A stretch of DNA of 53,132 nucleotides from Desulfobacula sp. (lineage in GTDB: Bacteria; Desulfobacterota; Desulfobacteria; Desulfobacterales; Desulfobacteraceae), in the NCBI RefSeq assembly GCF_014237455.1, contig NZ_JABZFL010000089.1, positions 1-53,132 of the forward strand, in the 5' to 3' direction. Shown piece by piece: positions 17,604-25,492 of this stretch; position 1 is the first letter of the stretch, and each line of letters starts with the position of its first letter. The notes under the pieces were generated by a model. It was given only the letters and a program-made list of their open reading frames with translations. It made no database searches and had not been told where the DNA came from. The position numbers were made by a program, and so were the translations under genes.

Positions 17604-18053
17604 ATGAAGGTAAAAGATTGTTTGGAAGAGTGTGCCGGTCATTTTCATACTATAGAGCAGGACCAGACAGTGGAACAGGCCCTTAAACTGATGTCAGGCT
17701 ATAATGTATCAGCCCTTGTGGTGATGAAAAAAGAAACATCCCAGGGTATTTTTACGGAACGGGATCTTCTGCGGTGTCATATTATTTTTTCAAATAAAGA
17801 TATTAAAAATATTCTGGTCAAGGAAGTGATGACATCAAAACTCATTGTGGCTGAGCCTGGCGACACAATTGAAGATGCCATGGGAATGATGATCAAGGCA
17901 AAGATCCGCCACCTGCCAGTGGTTTTGGATGGACAAATCAAAGGGATGCTCAGCCTTGAAGATCTTGTTAAAAAACATGTCAGTGTTTTAAACAAGGAAC
18001 TTCATTATCTTAAAGATTATATTTCAGACCTTCAGGATGCAGCCTATGATTAA
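17604..18053 (+). CDS. CBS-pair protein
   Basis: A 149-residue stand-alone CBS pair. The first motif runs over about 8-60 (TVEQALKLMSGYNVSALVVM, GIFTERDLL) and the second over about 75-130 (VKEVMTSKLIVAEPGDTIEDA, HLPVV, GMLSLEDLV). Such modules bind adenine nucleotides or NAD(P) and report energy state, so it may tune the redox complex. The gene overlaps the start of the NuoG-like gene. Confidence 0.92.
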   Translation: MKVKDCLEECAGHFHTIEQDQTVEQALKLMSGYNVSALVVMKKETSQGIFTERDLLRCHIIFSNKDIKNILVKEVMTSKLIVAEPGDTIEDAMGMMIKAKIRHLPVVLDGQIKGMLSLEDLVKKHVSVLNKELHYLKDYISDLQDAAYD

Positions 18054-18804
18054 TATTACCATTGATGATAAGGAAATTTCAGCCAGAGAAAATCAGACCA
18101 TTCTCCAGGTTGCAAAGGAAAACGGGATTAAAATACCCCATTTATGTTTTCATCCCGCACTGAAACCATCAGGAGCCTGTAAACTTTGCGGTGTTGAAGT
18201 GGTATCCCCCACAGGTAAACAAGTGGTGATGCTGTCCTGTATTATTAAAGTTAAAGAAGATCTTAAGGTAAAAACCAATTCAGAACTGGTGAAAGCCAGG
18301 CGGGAACAAGCGTTTAACAAGTTGTTGCAGATGGCACCTGACTCGTTAAGAATCCGGAATCTTGCAAAGGAATTTAATGTTGCCATAACACCGCCGCCCA
18401 ACGGCTGTATTCGCTGCCGGCTTTGTATCAGGGTCTGTAGTGAAATCGTAAAAGCCAAAGCATTGAAAATGGAGAAAACGCCTAATGGAAGCAGGGTGGT
18501 ACCAAACCCGGGTTGCTGCATCGGGTGCGGAACCTGTGCTAACCTCTGCCCCACCAATATTATCAAGGTGGTTGACCAGGACAGTGTCAGAACGGTTTCC
18601 ATAAAAGAAGAGATTATCGGGCAACTGCCCCTGGAACGGTGTGAGGGCTGCACAAAAATGTATGCAACCTCTAATTTTCTCAAGCATGTGGGAGAGACGA
18701 CCCTTGCCCATCCCGATACCAAGGAGCATCACAACCTATGTCCCTCCTGCATAAAACTTATGTCAAACAGGGCCATAACTGAAAGGGAAAGGATACACAA
18801 ATGA
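18046..18804 (+). CDS. NuoG/HydA-N-terminal-like 2Fe-2S and 4Fe-4S ferredoxin protein
   Basis: About 252 residues from the ATG at 18046; a start three codons upstream is possible. Residues 1-75 form a plant-type 2Fe-2S domain (CFHPALKPSGACKLCGVEVV, later SC). Residues about 125-180 carry two 4Fe-4S sets (CIRCRLCIRVC and CCIGCGTCANLCP). The C-terminal part has CEGC and CPSC pairs. This is the layout of the soluble electron-entry part of NuoG and NADP-reducing hydrogenases, without a catalytic domain. It probably forms part of the electron-input module with the GltD-like flavoprotein. It overlaps the CBS gene by eight bases and the next gene by ATGA. Confidence 0.88.
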   Translation: MINITIDDKEISARENQTILQVAKENGIKIPHLCFHPALKPSGACKLCGVEVVSPTGKQVVMLSCIIKVKEDLKVKTNSELVKARREQAFNKLLQMAPDSLRIRNLAKEFNVAITPPPNGCIRCRLCIRVCSEIVKAKALKMEKTPNGSRVVPNPGCCIGCGTCANLCPTNIIKVVDQDSVRTVSIKEEIIGQLPLERCEGCTKMYATSNFLKHVGETTLAHPDTKEHHNLCPSCIKLMSNRAITERERIHK

Positions 18805-19184
18805 CCATCGCAGCCATAAAATCACTTTTCATTGGTGTAGGCGGATCATTGATCCTTGCTGTTTTCTGTTCAACATTTATTGCCACAGATAAAGTTTTGT
18901 TCATCCTGCCGCTGTTTATTGCATTCAACGGGGCAATGACAGGGTACAGACTGGTGGAAGCACTTAAAACCGGGATTATGAATATTCCTCTTTTTTCATT
19001 TGTGCTGGGAGTCGGCACAGGGGCACTTACCTTTGTTGCCGTGAATTTTGCTATAAATTTTGCCGGGCCGTTTATGGGGGACATAGTTTTACTGAATATT
19101 TATGATTTGTTTATTTATATGATTGTATCAGGAATCACAAGTTATCTGGGGGCAAAACTGGCTGTCAGATATTTTAATTTATAA
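18801..19184 (+). CDS. Small membrane protein, unknown function
   Basis: A 127-residue protein made up almost wholly of about four hydrophobic spans (FIGVGGSLILAVFC, VLFILPLFIAFNG, FSFVLGVGTGALTFVAVNF, FIYMIVSGITSYLGA). No family is recognised. ATGA overlap with the ferredoxin gene and 32 bases to the exporter gene place it in the operon. It might assist the exporter or anchor the redox proteins at the membrane. Confidence 0.8.
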   Translation: MTIAAIKSLFIGVGGSLILAVFCSTFIATDKVLFILPLFIAFNGAMTGYRLVEALKTGIMNIPLFSFVLGVGTGALTFVAVNFAINFAGPFMGDIVLLNIYDLFIYMIVSGITSYLGAKLAVRYFNL

Positions 19185-19216
19185 TTATCATGTATGTTTT
19201 TAAAAAGGAGAGTCAA

Positions 19217-20911
19217 ATGAAGAAAATTTTTTACCATTTTATTTTGATGACGCTTGTGTTGCTATTTACAGCGTCAGGATCTTTTGCCGGGGATGGTATC
19301 TCAGCATCCTCCTATAAAGCCGGGGATGTGGTTGAAATCACCGGAAAGATCGCGCCGGGCCAGGATTTGTACCTTGCCATTGCACAATCTGAAATGTTTG
19401 CACCCAAAGACACGGATGGTGCATTTGAGACTAAAAGATTTAAAAAGGATAGTAAAAAAGCAGGATTTGCCCTGGATACAGAGATTCCACCTCTTTATTA
19501 CATGATTACCAATGTACCGGAAAAATTCGGTAAAGTTGATAAGAAAAGGTTTGGCGGCCCGTCCGTTCTTCTGAAAAAAGGACAGGGGATTTACTCCACC
19601 ACCATGTTCTATCTGAAAAAGAAATTCAATGATGTAGATGCTGTGGCTCGCACAATGATGGGCCCCATCAAATCAGACGAGCAGTGGAATTTTTTAAGGT
19701 ATGCCAATGAGAGTAGTTATGGTATTAATACCATTGTTAAAGAAAGTAACAGAACAGGTAAAGTAGTTATTTTTTCAAAAACTGTCATCGGTGACCAGTC
19801 AAGCGGTAATTACTGGGACAAGGGCACCTACGTAAAGCTTGATAAAGCAACCGGTGAGTTTACAGTCTCCTTTAAATCCTTCAGGCATACCCCTCCCAAC
19901 ACCAAATTTGATGTGTATGTGAACAATGCAAAAATAGGCGACTATAAACTGGAGAAAAACGGATTCTGGCTTTCCAAGGCTTATCGGTATATGAATCCTT
20001 TATGGATTGTTATTGGTGCCATTCTCGTGGGAACCTATTTTTCAATGATCGGTGCAGCCGGTGGTATGCTCATGGCAGCCTTCCAGGTGTTGGTTGTCAA
20101 CACCATGGGGCCTGTGGGTATCAATGCAGCCAATGTATTAAAACCCTCCAATATAGCCCTGACCCTGTTTAGCCCCTTAGGATCTTTCTGGCGGTATGCC
20201 AAGATTGAAAAGCGGGTTGCATGGCCCGTGGGACTCTCCTTTGGAGCAGGTATTTTTATCGGCTCCATCTGGCTTGGTAAATATGTATCCGCGATTCTTC
20301 CCATGAAAGCCTATAAAGAATGGCTGGCCATCCTGGTTGTTCTCATGGGAATCAAGACCCTTATGGAAATGACTCCAAAGGCCATGAATAAAAGAAAAAA
20401 CATCAAGGCCATGACCCAGAAATTTAATAAAGAGGTTGCGGCAGCCAAAGCTGAAGGCCGTTCAGCAGAAATGGGCAGTATTGAGCCTGTAAAAACAGGC
20501 CTGATGGATTATCGGTTTAAATTCTGGGGTGAAGAATTTAGAATCAACCCATTACTTTTTGCATTCCTGGGTATTTTTATTGGTATCGTATCCCGATCCT
20601 TTGGTATTGGCGGCGGATTCCTTCTGGTACCTGCCATGACCACTTTGGCCGGGCTTCCCATGTATGTGGCAGTTCCCATATCCTTGATCGGAACCTGTTT
20701 TTCCAGTATCGGGTCCTTTATTGGATATCTCATGGCCGGATACCTGCCTGACATGACCCTGGCCATTGCCATTATTATTGGTGGATTTGCCGGTGGTATG
20801 CTTGGCAGTCGTGCCCAGAAAATGTTTTCTGAAATGACCTTGAAGATTGTTCTTGCAGTTACATTGTTCTTCTTGTTCTTTAGATTTTTTAAGATTGAAA
20901 TCTGGATATAA
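19217..20911 (+). CDS. TauE/SafE-family exporter with large periplasmic N-terminal domain
   Basis: About 564 residues from the ATG at 19217, chosen because AAGGAG lies just before it and a signal peptide (MKKIFYHFILMTLVLLF, cut near SFAG) starts there. Residues about 25-250 form an extracytoplasmic, beta-rich domain. From about 255 on there are roughly eight membrane spans with the repeated family pattern GAAGGMLMAAFQV and GIGGGFLLVPAMT. The family moves sulfite, sulfonates and related anions. The long soluble head is uncommon and may bind the substrate or protein partners. A hairpin terminator follows, so the gene probably closes the first transcription unit. Confidence 0.88.
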   Translation: MKKIFYHFILMTLVLLFTASGSFAGDGISASSYKAGDVVEITGKIAPGQDLYLAIAQSEMFAPKDTDGAFETKRFKKDSKKAGFALDTEIPPLYYMITNVPEKFGKVDKKRFGGPSVLLKKGQGIYSTTMFYLKKKFNDVDAVARTMMGPIKSDEQWNFLRYANESSYGINTIVKESNRTGKVVIFSKTVIGDQSSGNYWDKGTYVKLDKATGEFTVSFKSFRHTPPNTKFDVYVNNAKIGDYKLEKNGFWLSKAYRYMNPLWIVIGAILVGTYFSMIGAAGGMLMAAFQVLVVNTMGPVGINAANVLKPSNIALTLFSPLGSFWRYAKIEKRVAWPVGLSFGAGIFIGSIWLGKYVSAILPMKAYKEWLAILVVLMGIKTLMEMTPKAMNKRKNIKAMTQKFNKEVAAAKAEGRSAEMGSIEPVKTGLMDYRFKFWGEEFRINPLLFAFLGIFIGIVSRSFGIGGGFLLVPAMTTLAGLPMYVAVPISLIGTCFSSIGSFIGYLMAGYLPDMTLAIAIIIGGFAGGMLGSRAQKMFSEMTLKIVLAVTLFFLFFRFFKIEIWI

Positions 20912-20937
20912 CCCTTATAAAGGGTAAATGAACCTTG

Positions 20938-20990
20938 AAACCCGTGTGCTGAATCTCTATAATGATTGAATCAGCCACGGGTTTTATTTT
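20938..20990 (+). terminator. Probable intrinsic terminator after the TauE/SafE gene
   Basis: AAACCCGTG (20938-20946) pairs with CACGGGTTT (20976-20984), extended inward by GCTGA (20948-20952) with TCAGC (20971-20975), leaving an 18-base loop. The run TTTTATTTT follows on the plus strand. It separates the exporter gene from the membrane-protein/kinase genes downstream and may be only partly efficient. Confidence 0.7.
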
Positions 20991-21002
20991 AAGGGAAAGT
21001 TT

Positions 21003-21590
21003 ATGGATGATTTTCTGGACAGGGTGTGGGACCTGATTTATGGTTTTTTGCAAAGCACGGTGGTGTTTCTGGATGCTTTGTTTTCTCCCCTAGAGATTTT
21101 AGGCCCCGGGGTTGTGATATTTCTCCTTGCCTTTATAGTTGTCATTATAACAAGAATCATAGCACGATTTTATGTGACCAAAAGATATGTACGCCTGGAA
21201 AAGGAATACCTGCATTGGCAGGGTGTGAGAAAAGAGGCAATGAAGCATCCTGACAGGGAAAAAGGCAAAGCCCTGGCAAAAAATATCGACCAGGCCCAGT
21301 TAAACAGGGCCTACTATGATTATTTCTTTGAAGGAATATTAAAGCATTTTATCGGCAATGTCCTTCCCATATTGTTGATGGTTGCCTATGTGGCAAAGGT
21401 GTATACACCCCAAACCCTTTTAAGTCGGTTTGGAGAAGAATGGGTATTTTCCTTTTCTTTTGGGTCTTCATCTCAGACGAATGTCGGTTCCATGCTCTGG
21501 TTTGTTGTTTGTCTTATTTTGTCATTTATACTCTTTGCAGTATTAAAAATGGTCTTTAAAAAACGATATGCCAAAAAAGAATCCGTATAA
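21003..21590 (+). CDS. Membrane protein of unknown function
   Basis: A 195-residue protein with spans near residues 32-55 (VVIFLLAFIVVIITRIIA), 113-130 and 165-190, and a charged middle (YLHWQGVRKEAMKHPDREKGKALAK). The arrangement recalls DUF106/YidC-like small insertase relatives, but this is only a resemblance. AAGGGAAAG precedes the ATG. The gene overlaps the following one by 23 bases and so heads the unit that carries the kinase and activator. Confidence 0.75.
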   Translation: MDDFLDRVWDLIYGFLQSTVVFLDALFSPLEILGPGVVIFLLAFIVVIITRIIARFYVTKRYVRLEKEYLHWQGVRKEAMKHPDREKGKALAKNIDQAQLNRAYYDYFFEGILKHFIGNVLPILLMVAYVAKVYTPQTLLSRFGEEWVFSFSFGSSSQTNVGSMLWFVVCLILSFILFAVLKMVFKKRYAKKESV

Positions 21591-22074
21591 TATAAAGCGG
21601 TTTTTAAAATTCCTCCCGGCAATGACTATTGCAGGTTTGATCTTACTGCCCATAGATGTATCTGCCACTCAGCTTCACTCGAATTCGGAAGGGATTATCA
21701 CCCACCAGGTGGGACATCTTTTTTTTCTTTTTTCCATGGTGGCCCTTATTTTTACCATCACGGGCAAGGGATTGGATAAACAAAAAGGCTGGCGCCTGAT
21801 TCAATACTCGGCCTTCTTTTTTATCCTCTGGAATCTGGATGCCGTTGCAGCCCATTTTTTTGATAACCAGATCAATGCCGTAAAAATTGAGAATATATCC
21901 TTTGGGAAAATGAGGATCATCACCAACAATGATTCATCCCTGCTCGCCTGGTTTTATTATATTTTAAAACTGGATCACCTTTTATGTGTGCCTGCCATGC
22001 TGCTTCTTTACAGGGGACTTTCACATCTTGTTGATGACCAAAGGCAGATGATGGTGAAAAAGGACACCCCATGA
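21568..22074 (+). CDS. Membrane protein of unknown function
   Basis: A 168-residue protein with an N-terminal hydrophobic segment that could be a signal or anchor (FLPAMTIAGLILLPIDVSA), then spans near 47-62, 75-92 and 130-150. Conserved-looking histidines (HQVGHLFF, AAHFFD, LDHLL) might bind a metal or heme, which would suit a redox sensor; this is speculation. It overlaps the previous gene and the kinase gene (ATGA), so it may form a membrane sensing unit with the kinase. Confidence 0.75.
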   Translation: MPKKNPYNIKRFLKFLPAMTIAGLILLPIDVSATQLHSNSEGIITHQVGHLFFLFSMVALIFTITGKGLDKQKGWRLIQYSAFFFILWNLDAVAAHFFDNQINAVKIENISFGKMRIITNNDSSLLAWFYYILKLDHLLCVPAMLLLYRGLSHLVDDQRQMMVKKDTP

Positions 22075-23567
22075 TTGCTTCGTTTATTCCCATACTGGCA
22101 GTCGATGTTTTAGGCTCTGTAGCCATGGTGGTGATTTCGCTTCTATCGCTTTACAAGGCAAAAATATTACGGGAGATGGACCCGGATAATGCAGTCTTTC
22201 ATTATCTGCTATGGATCAGTATGGGACTCACAATTTTTTCCGTATCAAGATCCTTCGGTCATATATTAAAACAGTTTTTAGTTCTCACTTCAAATGCAGG
22301 CACCTGGCATTCCATCAGTGCCTTTTCAGGAAGTGTGAACACTGTTTCTTTTATGCTGGTAGGCCTGATCACCCTTTTTTTCAACCAGAGCTGGAAGATT
22401 AACGAGAAAATTCTTACGGGCAGGAAAAAGCTTGAAGACATCCATATTGAACTCATGGATCTGAATCAGACCCTTGAGAATAAAGTGGTTGAGAGAACAG
22501 AAAGGCTCACAAGCAGTGAGCATAAATGCCGCAGAATATTTGAACAATCCCTGGATACCATTATTGTTACAGACAGTGAATTTAAGATCATGGAGATTAA
22601 CCCGGCCGGGATCGCATTGACCGGGTATGCTCGCGACGAAATGATCATGAAAAAAATGACGGCAGGCAAGTTTTTTGCCGATCCTTCCGAATGGGAAAGA
22701 ATCAGTAACAAGATCGGTTCAAAAGAATATATTTTAAATGAGGAAATCGAATTTTTAAAACCGGACAATGAATCCCTACTGGTTCTGATGACCGGCGGCA
22801 TTGATTACGGAGCGTTCGGATGTGCAAAAACCTATCATTTCATCATCAAGAATATAAATGAAAAAAGGCAGATGGAACGGCAAATCGCTCAGGCAGACAA
22901 GTTTGCCGCATTGGGAGAATTGTCTGCTGGTGTGGCCCATGAAATAAACAATCCTTTGGGAATTATCCTTGGATATACACAGCTTTTGTTAAAACTGGAG
23001 CCCAAACATAAAGATGATTTAAAAATTATAGAAAAACACGTACAGAATTGCAAAACAGTTGTATCTGATCTTCTTTCTTTTTCGCGAAAAGGCTCTTCCG
23101 AATTGAGTATTATTGACATCAACAAGGTGGTTGATGGTGTGGCCAAATTTTTATCCAACCATTCTGATTTCAGGAATGTTGAAATGTCGCTGAATCCTTA
23201 TACGGGAGACAGGCTTAATATCCTTGGAAATGAACAGGAGCTTGGACAGGTGATTGTAAATCTTTTAATCAATGCCTGTCACGCAGTTGATGGAAAAGGA
23301 AATATTGATATTACCACTCAGAAAACAGGACAGGACAATATCCTGATTATGGTGAAGGATAATGGAAAAGGGATTGGGAAAAAGAATTTATCCAGGATTT
23401 TTGATCCATTTTTCACTACAAAACCGGTTGGTCAGGGTACGGGGCTTGGACTTTCTGTCGGATATGGTATTATTAAACGGCACCAGGGAGATATCCGTGT
23501 AAAAAGCAGCGAAGGAAAGGGAACGTTATTCACAATCAGCCTTCCTGCTGATAGAACTATGGCTTAA
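22071..23567 (+). CDS. Membrane histidine kinase with PAS domain
   Basis: A 498-residue kinase. The N-terminal 120 residues contain three spans (VDVLGSVAMVVISLLSLY, YLLWISMGLTIFS, VSFMLVGLITLFF), then a coiled coil (LEDIHIELMDLNQTLENKVVERTERL), a PAS domain at about 155-265, HisKA with His290 in AHEINNPLG, and an HATPase with NLLINACHAV and GTGLGLS. It is 19 bases from the sigma-54 activator gene and surely its partner. The phosphoacceptor region is closely similar to that of the kinase at 6069, which suggests a shared lineage. Confidence 0.94.
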   Translation: MIASFIPILAVDVLGSVAMVVISLLSLYKAKILREMDPDNAVFHYLLWISMGLTIFSVSRSFGHILKQFLVLTSNAGTWHSISAFSGSVNTVSFMLVGLITLFFNQSWKINEKILTGRKKLEDIHIELMDLNQTLENKVVERTERLTSSEHKCRRIFEQSLDTIIVTDSEFKIMEINPAGIALTGYARDEMIMKKMTAGKFFADPSEWERISNKIGSKEYILNEEIEFLKPDNESLLVLMTGGIDYGAFGCAKTYHFIIKNINEKRQMERQIAQADKFAALGELSAGVAHEINNPLGIILGYTQLLLKLEPKHKDDLKIIEKHVQNCKTVVSDLLSFSRKGSSELSIIDINKVVDGVAKFLSNHSDFRNVEMSLNPYTGDRLNILGNEQELGQVIVNLLINACHAVDGKGNIDITTQKTGQDNILIMVKDNGKGIGKKNLSRIFDPFFTTKPVGQGTGLGLSVGYGIIKRHQGDIRVKSSEGKGTLFTISLPADRTMA

Positions 23568-23586
23568 GTACGACCGGGGGATAAAA

Positions 23587-24978
23587 ATGAAAGCAAGCAT
23601 TCTTGCAGTTGACGATGAAAAAGACATGACAAGGCTTTTGCAGAGAACCCTTGAACCTGAAATTAACTGCAGGGTTTTCATGGCGTTTTCAGCAAAAATG
23701 GCCATGTCGATTCTTGAGCAGGAGGAGTTTGACCTGGTCATTTGTGATATCAGGATGCCGGGTATGGACGGGTTTGAACTGCTTGAGCATATACGGTCAA
23801 ATTATCCCGATTTGACAGTGGTCATGCTGACCGCTTTCGGCAATATTGAATCTGCTGTAAAGGCCATTAAAAAGGGGGCCTATGATTTTATCCCCAAACC
23901 TTTTGAACAGGATGAGATCATTTTTAAAATCCAAAAAGCCCTTGAAAGAAGTTTATTGTTAAAGGAAAATAAACGGCTTTTAAAGGAAAAAGAGATCAGG
24001 CCCTCACATTTGATTGGGAAAAGTGAACCCATGCAAAAGGTGTTTGATCAAATCAGCCTGGTTGCATCAAGTGATGTTACCGTGTTGCTCACAGGAGAAT
24101 CAGGAACGGGAAAAGATCTGGCCGCAAGATCCATACACGCCTTAAGCCCGCGAAAAGATAAAAGGTTTATCCCTGTCAACTGCCCGACCATTCCGGAGCT
24201 CATCCTGGAAAGTGAATTGTTCGGTTATAAACAGGGCGCATTTACCAATGCCACCCGGGACAAGAATGGGCTTTTCCAGGAGGCGGACAAGGGAACGATT
24301 TTTCTGGACGAAATCGGGGATATAGGGTCTTCCATCCAGACAAAATTATTAAGAGTCCTCCAGGAAAAGGAAATAAAACCCCTTGGGGACACAAAAGTAA
24401 AAAAAGTGGATGTGCGGATCATTGCATCCACCAACAGAAATCTTAAACAGAAGATTGCCGACCATGAATTCCGCGAGGATTTTTTTTACCGGTTGAATGT
24501 CCTTCCCATTGAACTGCCGCCGTTAAGAGACAGAATAACCGATATTCCGATCCTTGCCGAACACCTTGTGGCAAAGCATTGCAAAAAGTTGAAAAAAGAA
24601 TTGAAAACGATTTCCGAAGAGGCAATGGATCTTTTGATGAAGCAGCCATGGCCCGGAAATGTAAGGGAGCTTGAAAATGTTCTTGTCCAGGGAATTCTCT
24701 ATTCAAAAGAGAATATAATTGTCCTGTCTGATATACCCTTAAGGGATGCAGACCCCAAAAAATATGATTCTAAAGAGCCTGACAGCAGCATTTCATCGCT
24801 GCCATATAAAGAAGCAAAAGAAAAAGTACTCCATGAGTTTAACCACGATTATATCGGTGCCAAGCTCTCCATGACCACCGGCAATATCACCCGGGCGGCA
24901 AAGCGCTGTCATATGGATCGGCAGGCCCTGCAGCAGATCATGAAACGATTCTCCATTGATCCGGAACTTTTTCGCTAA
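23587..24978 (+). CDS. NtrC-family sigma-54-dependent response regulator
   Basis: A 463-residue activator. The receiver (1-120) has D54 in ICDIRMPGMDG, LTAFG and KPF. The AAA+ domain (about 140-370) has Walker A GESGTGKD, the sigma-54 contact loop seen here as GAFTNA, Walker B FLDEIGD and the arginine-finger region FREDFFYRL. The C-terminal Fis-type helix-turn-helix (about 425-463) includes ITRAAKRCHMDRQALQQ. The likely target is the -24/-12 site at 12423-12437 in front of the molybdoenzyme gene. Confidence 0.95.
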   Translation: MKASILAVDDEKDMTRLLQRTLEPEINCRVFMAFSAKMAMSILEQEEFDLVICDIRMPGMDGFELLEHIRSNYPDLTVVMLTAFGNIESAVKAIKKGAYDFIPKPFEQDEIIFKIQKALERSLLLKENKRLLKEKEIRPSHLIGKSEPMQKVFDQISLVASSDVTVLLTGESGTGKDLAARSIHALSPRKDKRFIPVNCPTIPELILESELFGYKQGAFTNATRDKNGLFQEADKGTIFLDEIGDIGSSIQTKLLRVLQEKEIKPLGDTKVKKVDVRIIASTNRNLKQKIADHEFREDFFYRLNVLPIELPPLRDRITDIPILAEHLVAKHCKKLKKELKTISEEAMDLLMKQPWPGNVRELENVLVQGILYSKENIIVLSDIPLRDADPKKYDSKEPDSSISSLPYKEAKEKVLHEFNHDYIGAKLSMTTGNITRAAKRCHMDRQALQQIMKRFSIDPELFR

Positions 24979-25063
24979 CCAAATCTTTAAAGCACTCATA
25001 AATTATGATAATTATGCACGTTATTTTAAAATTATGGAGTAATTTTTTTAGTAATAAAATATT

Positions 25064-25089
25064 ATATTTCGATAATTCTAAAAATATAG
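25064..25089. promoter_or_regulatory. ArsR-type operator candidate, copy 1
   Basis: The 26 bases starting ATATTTCGATAATTCT and ending AATATAG match 21 of 26 positions of a second copy at 25440-25465. It directly abuts the -35 element of the arsR-like promoter, so a bound repressor would block RNA polymerase. Confidence 0.7.
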
Positions 25090-25118
25090 TTGACAAATCG
25101 TTTTTTTAAATTTATATT
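25090..25118 (+). promoter_or_regulatory. Sigma-70-type promoter of the arsR-like gene
   Basis: TTGACA (25090-25095), 17 bases, TATATT (25113-25118), close to consensus. The start codon lies at 25125, only seven bases past the -10 element. Transcription would therefore begin at or next to the ATG and give a leaderless message. Confidence 0.75.
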
Positions 25119-25124
25119 TGGATC

Positions 25125-25424
25125 ATGGAAGATAAAATTGCAGCAAAAAAATTGGCAGAACTTGGACATATTACTCGACTTTCTATCTTTAGATATCTTG
25201 TAAAGGTCGGAGATGAAGGTGCGCCTGTCGGCCAAATTCAAGAAAAACTGAATATCCCCGGGTCTACCCTGTCACACCATATCAGCCGATTGATTTCAGT
25301 AGGCTTGATCAGACAGGTAAGAGAGAGTCGGACATTATACTGTATCCCACAGTTTGAGGTTCTTAACGAGCTTGTAGACTTTCTTCAGTCTGAGTGTTGT
25401 ACCGAAGGAAAATGTAACCCGTAA
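25125..25424 (+). CDS. arsR: ArsR/SmtB-family repressor
   Basis: A 99-residue winged-helix repressor: LGHITRLSIFRYLV, recognition helix region GSTLSHHISRLISVGLIRQVRESRTLYC. The C-terminus has Cys91, Cys92 and Cys97 (CCTEGKC), resembling the C-terminal arsenite-binding thiol site known in some ArsR proteins such as that of Acidithiobacillus ferrooxidans. It precedes an ArsP-like permease gene by 68 bases, and both genes have a copy of the same operator-like sequence. No Shine-Dalgarno sequence precedes the ATG, in line with the leaderless promoter. The inducer is probably a trivalent arsenical; antimony or another metalloid is possible. Confidence 0.92.
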   Translation: MEDKIAAKKLAELGHITRLSIFRYLVKVGDEGAPVGQIQEKLNIPGSTLSHHISRLISVGLIRQVRESRTLYCIPQFEVLNELVDFLQSECCTEGKCNP

Positions 25425-25439
25425 AATTTTTTTGCTGAT

Positions 25440-25465
25440 ATATTTCGAAATATTTAGAAATATAG
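25440..25465. promoter_or_regulatory. ArsR-type operator candidate, copy 2
   Basis: This copy contains the perfect 14-base palindrome ATATTTCGAAATAT (25440-25453) and ends AAATATAG. It sits between the arsR-like stop codon and the permease ribosome site AAGGAG, suggesting separate control of the permease. Confidence 0.7.
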
Positions 25466-25492
25466 AATCACTATCATAAAAAGGAGAGTAAC

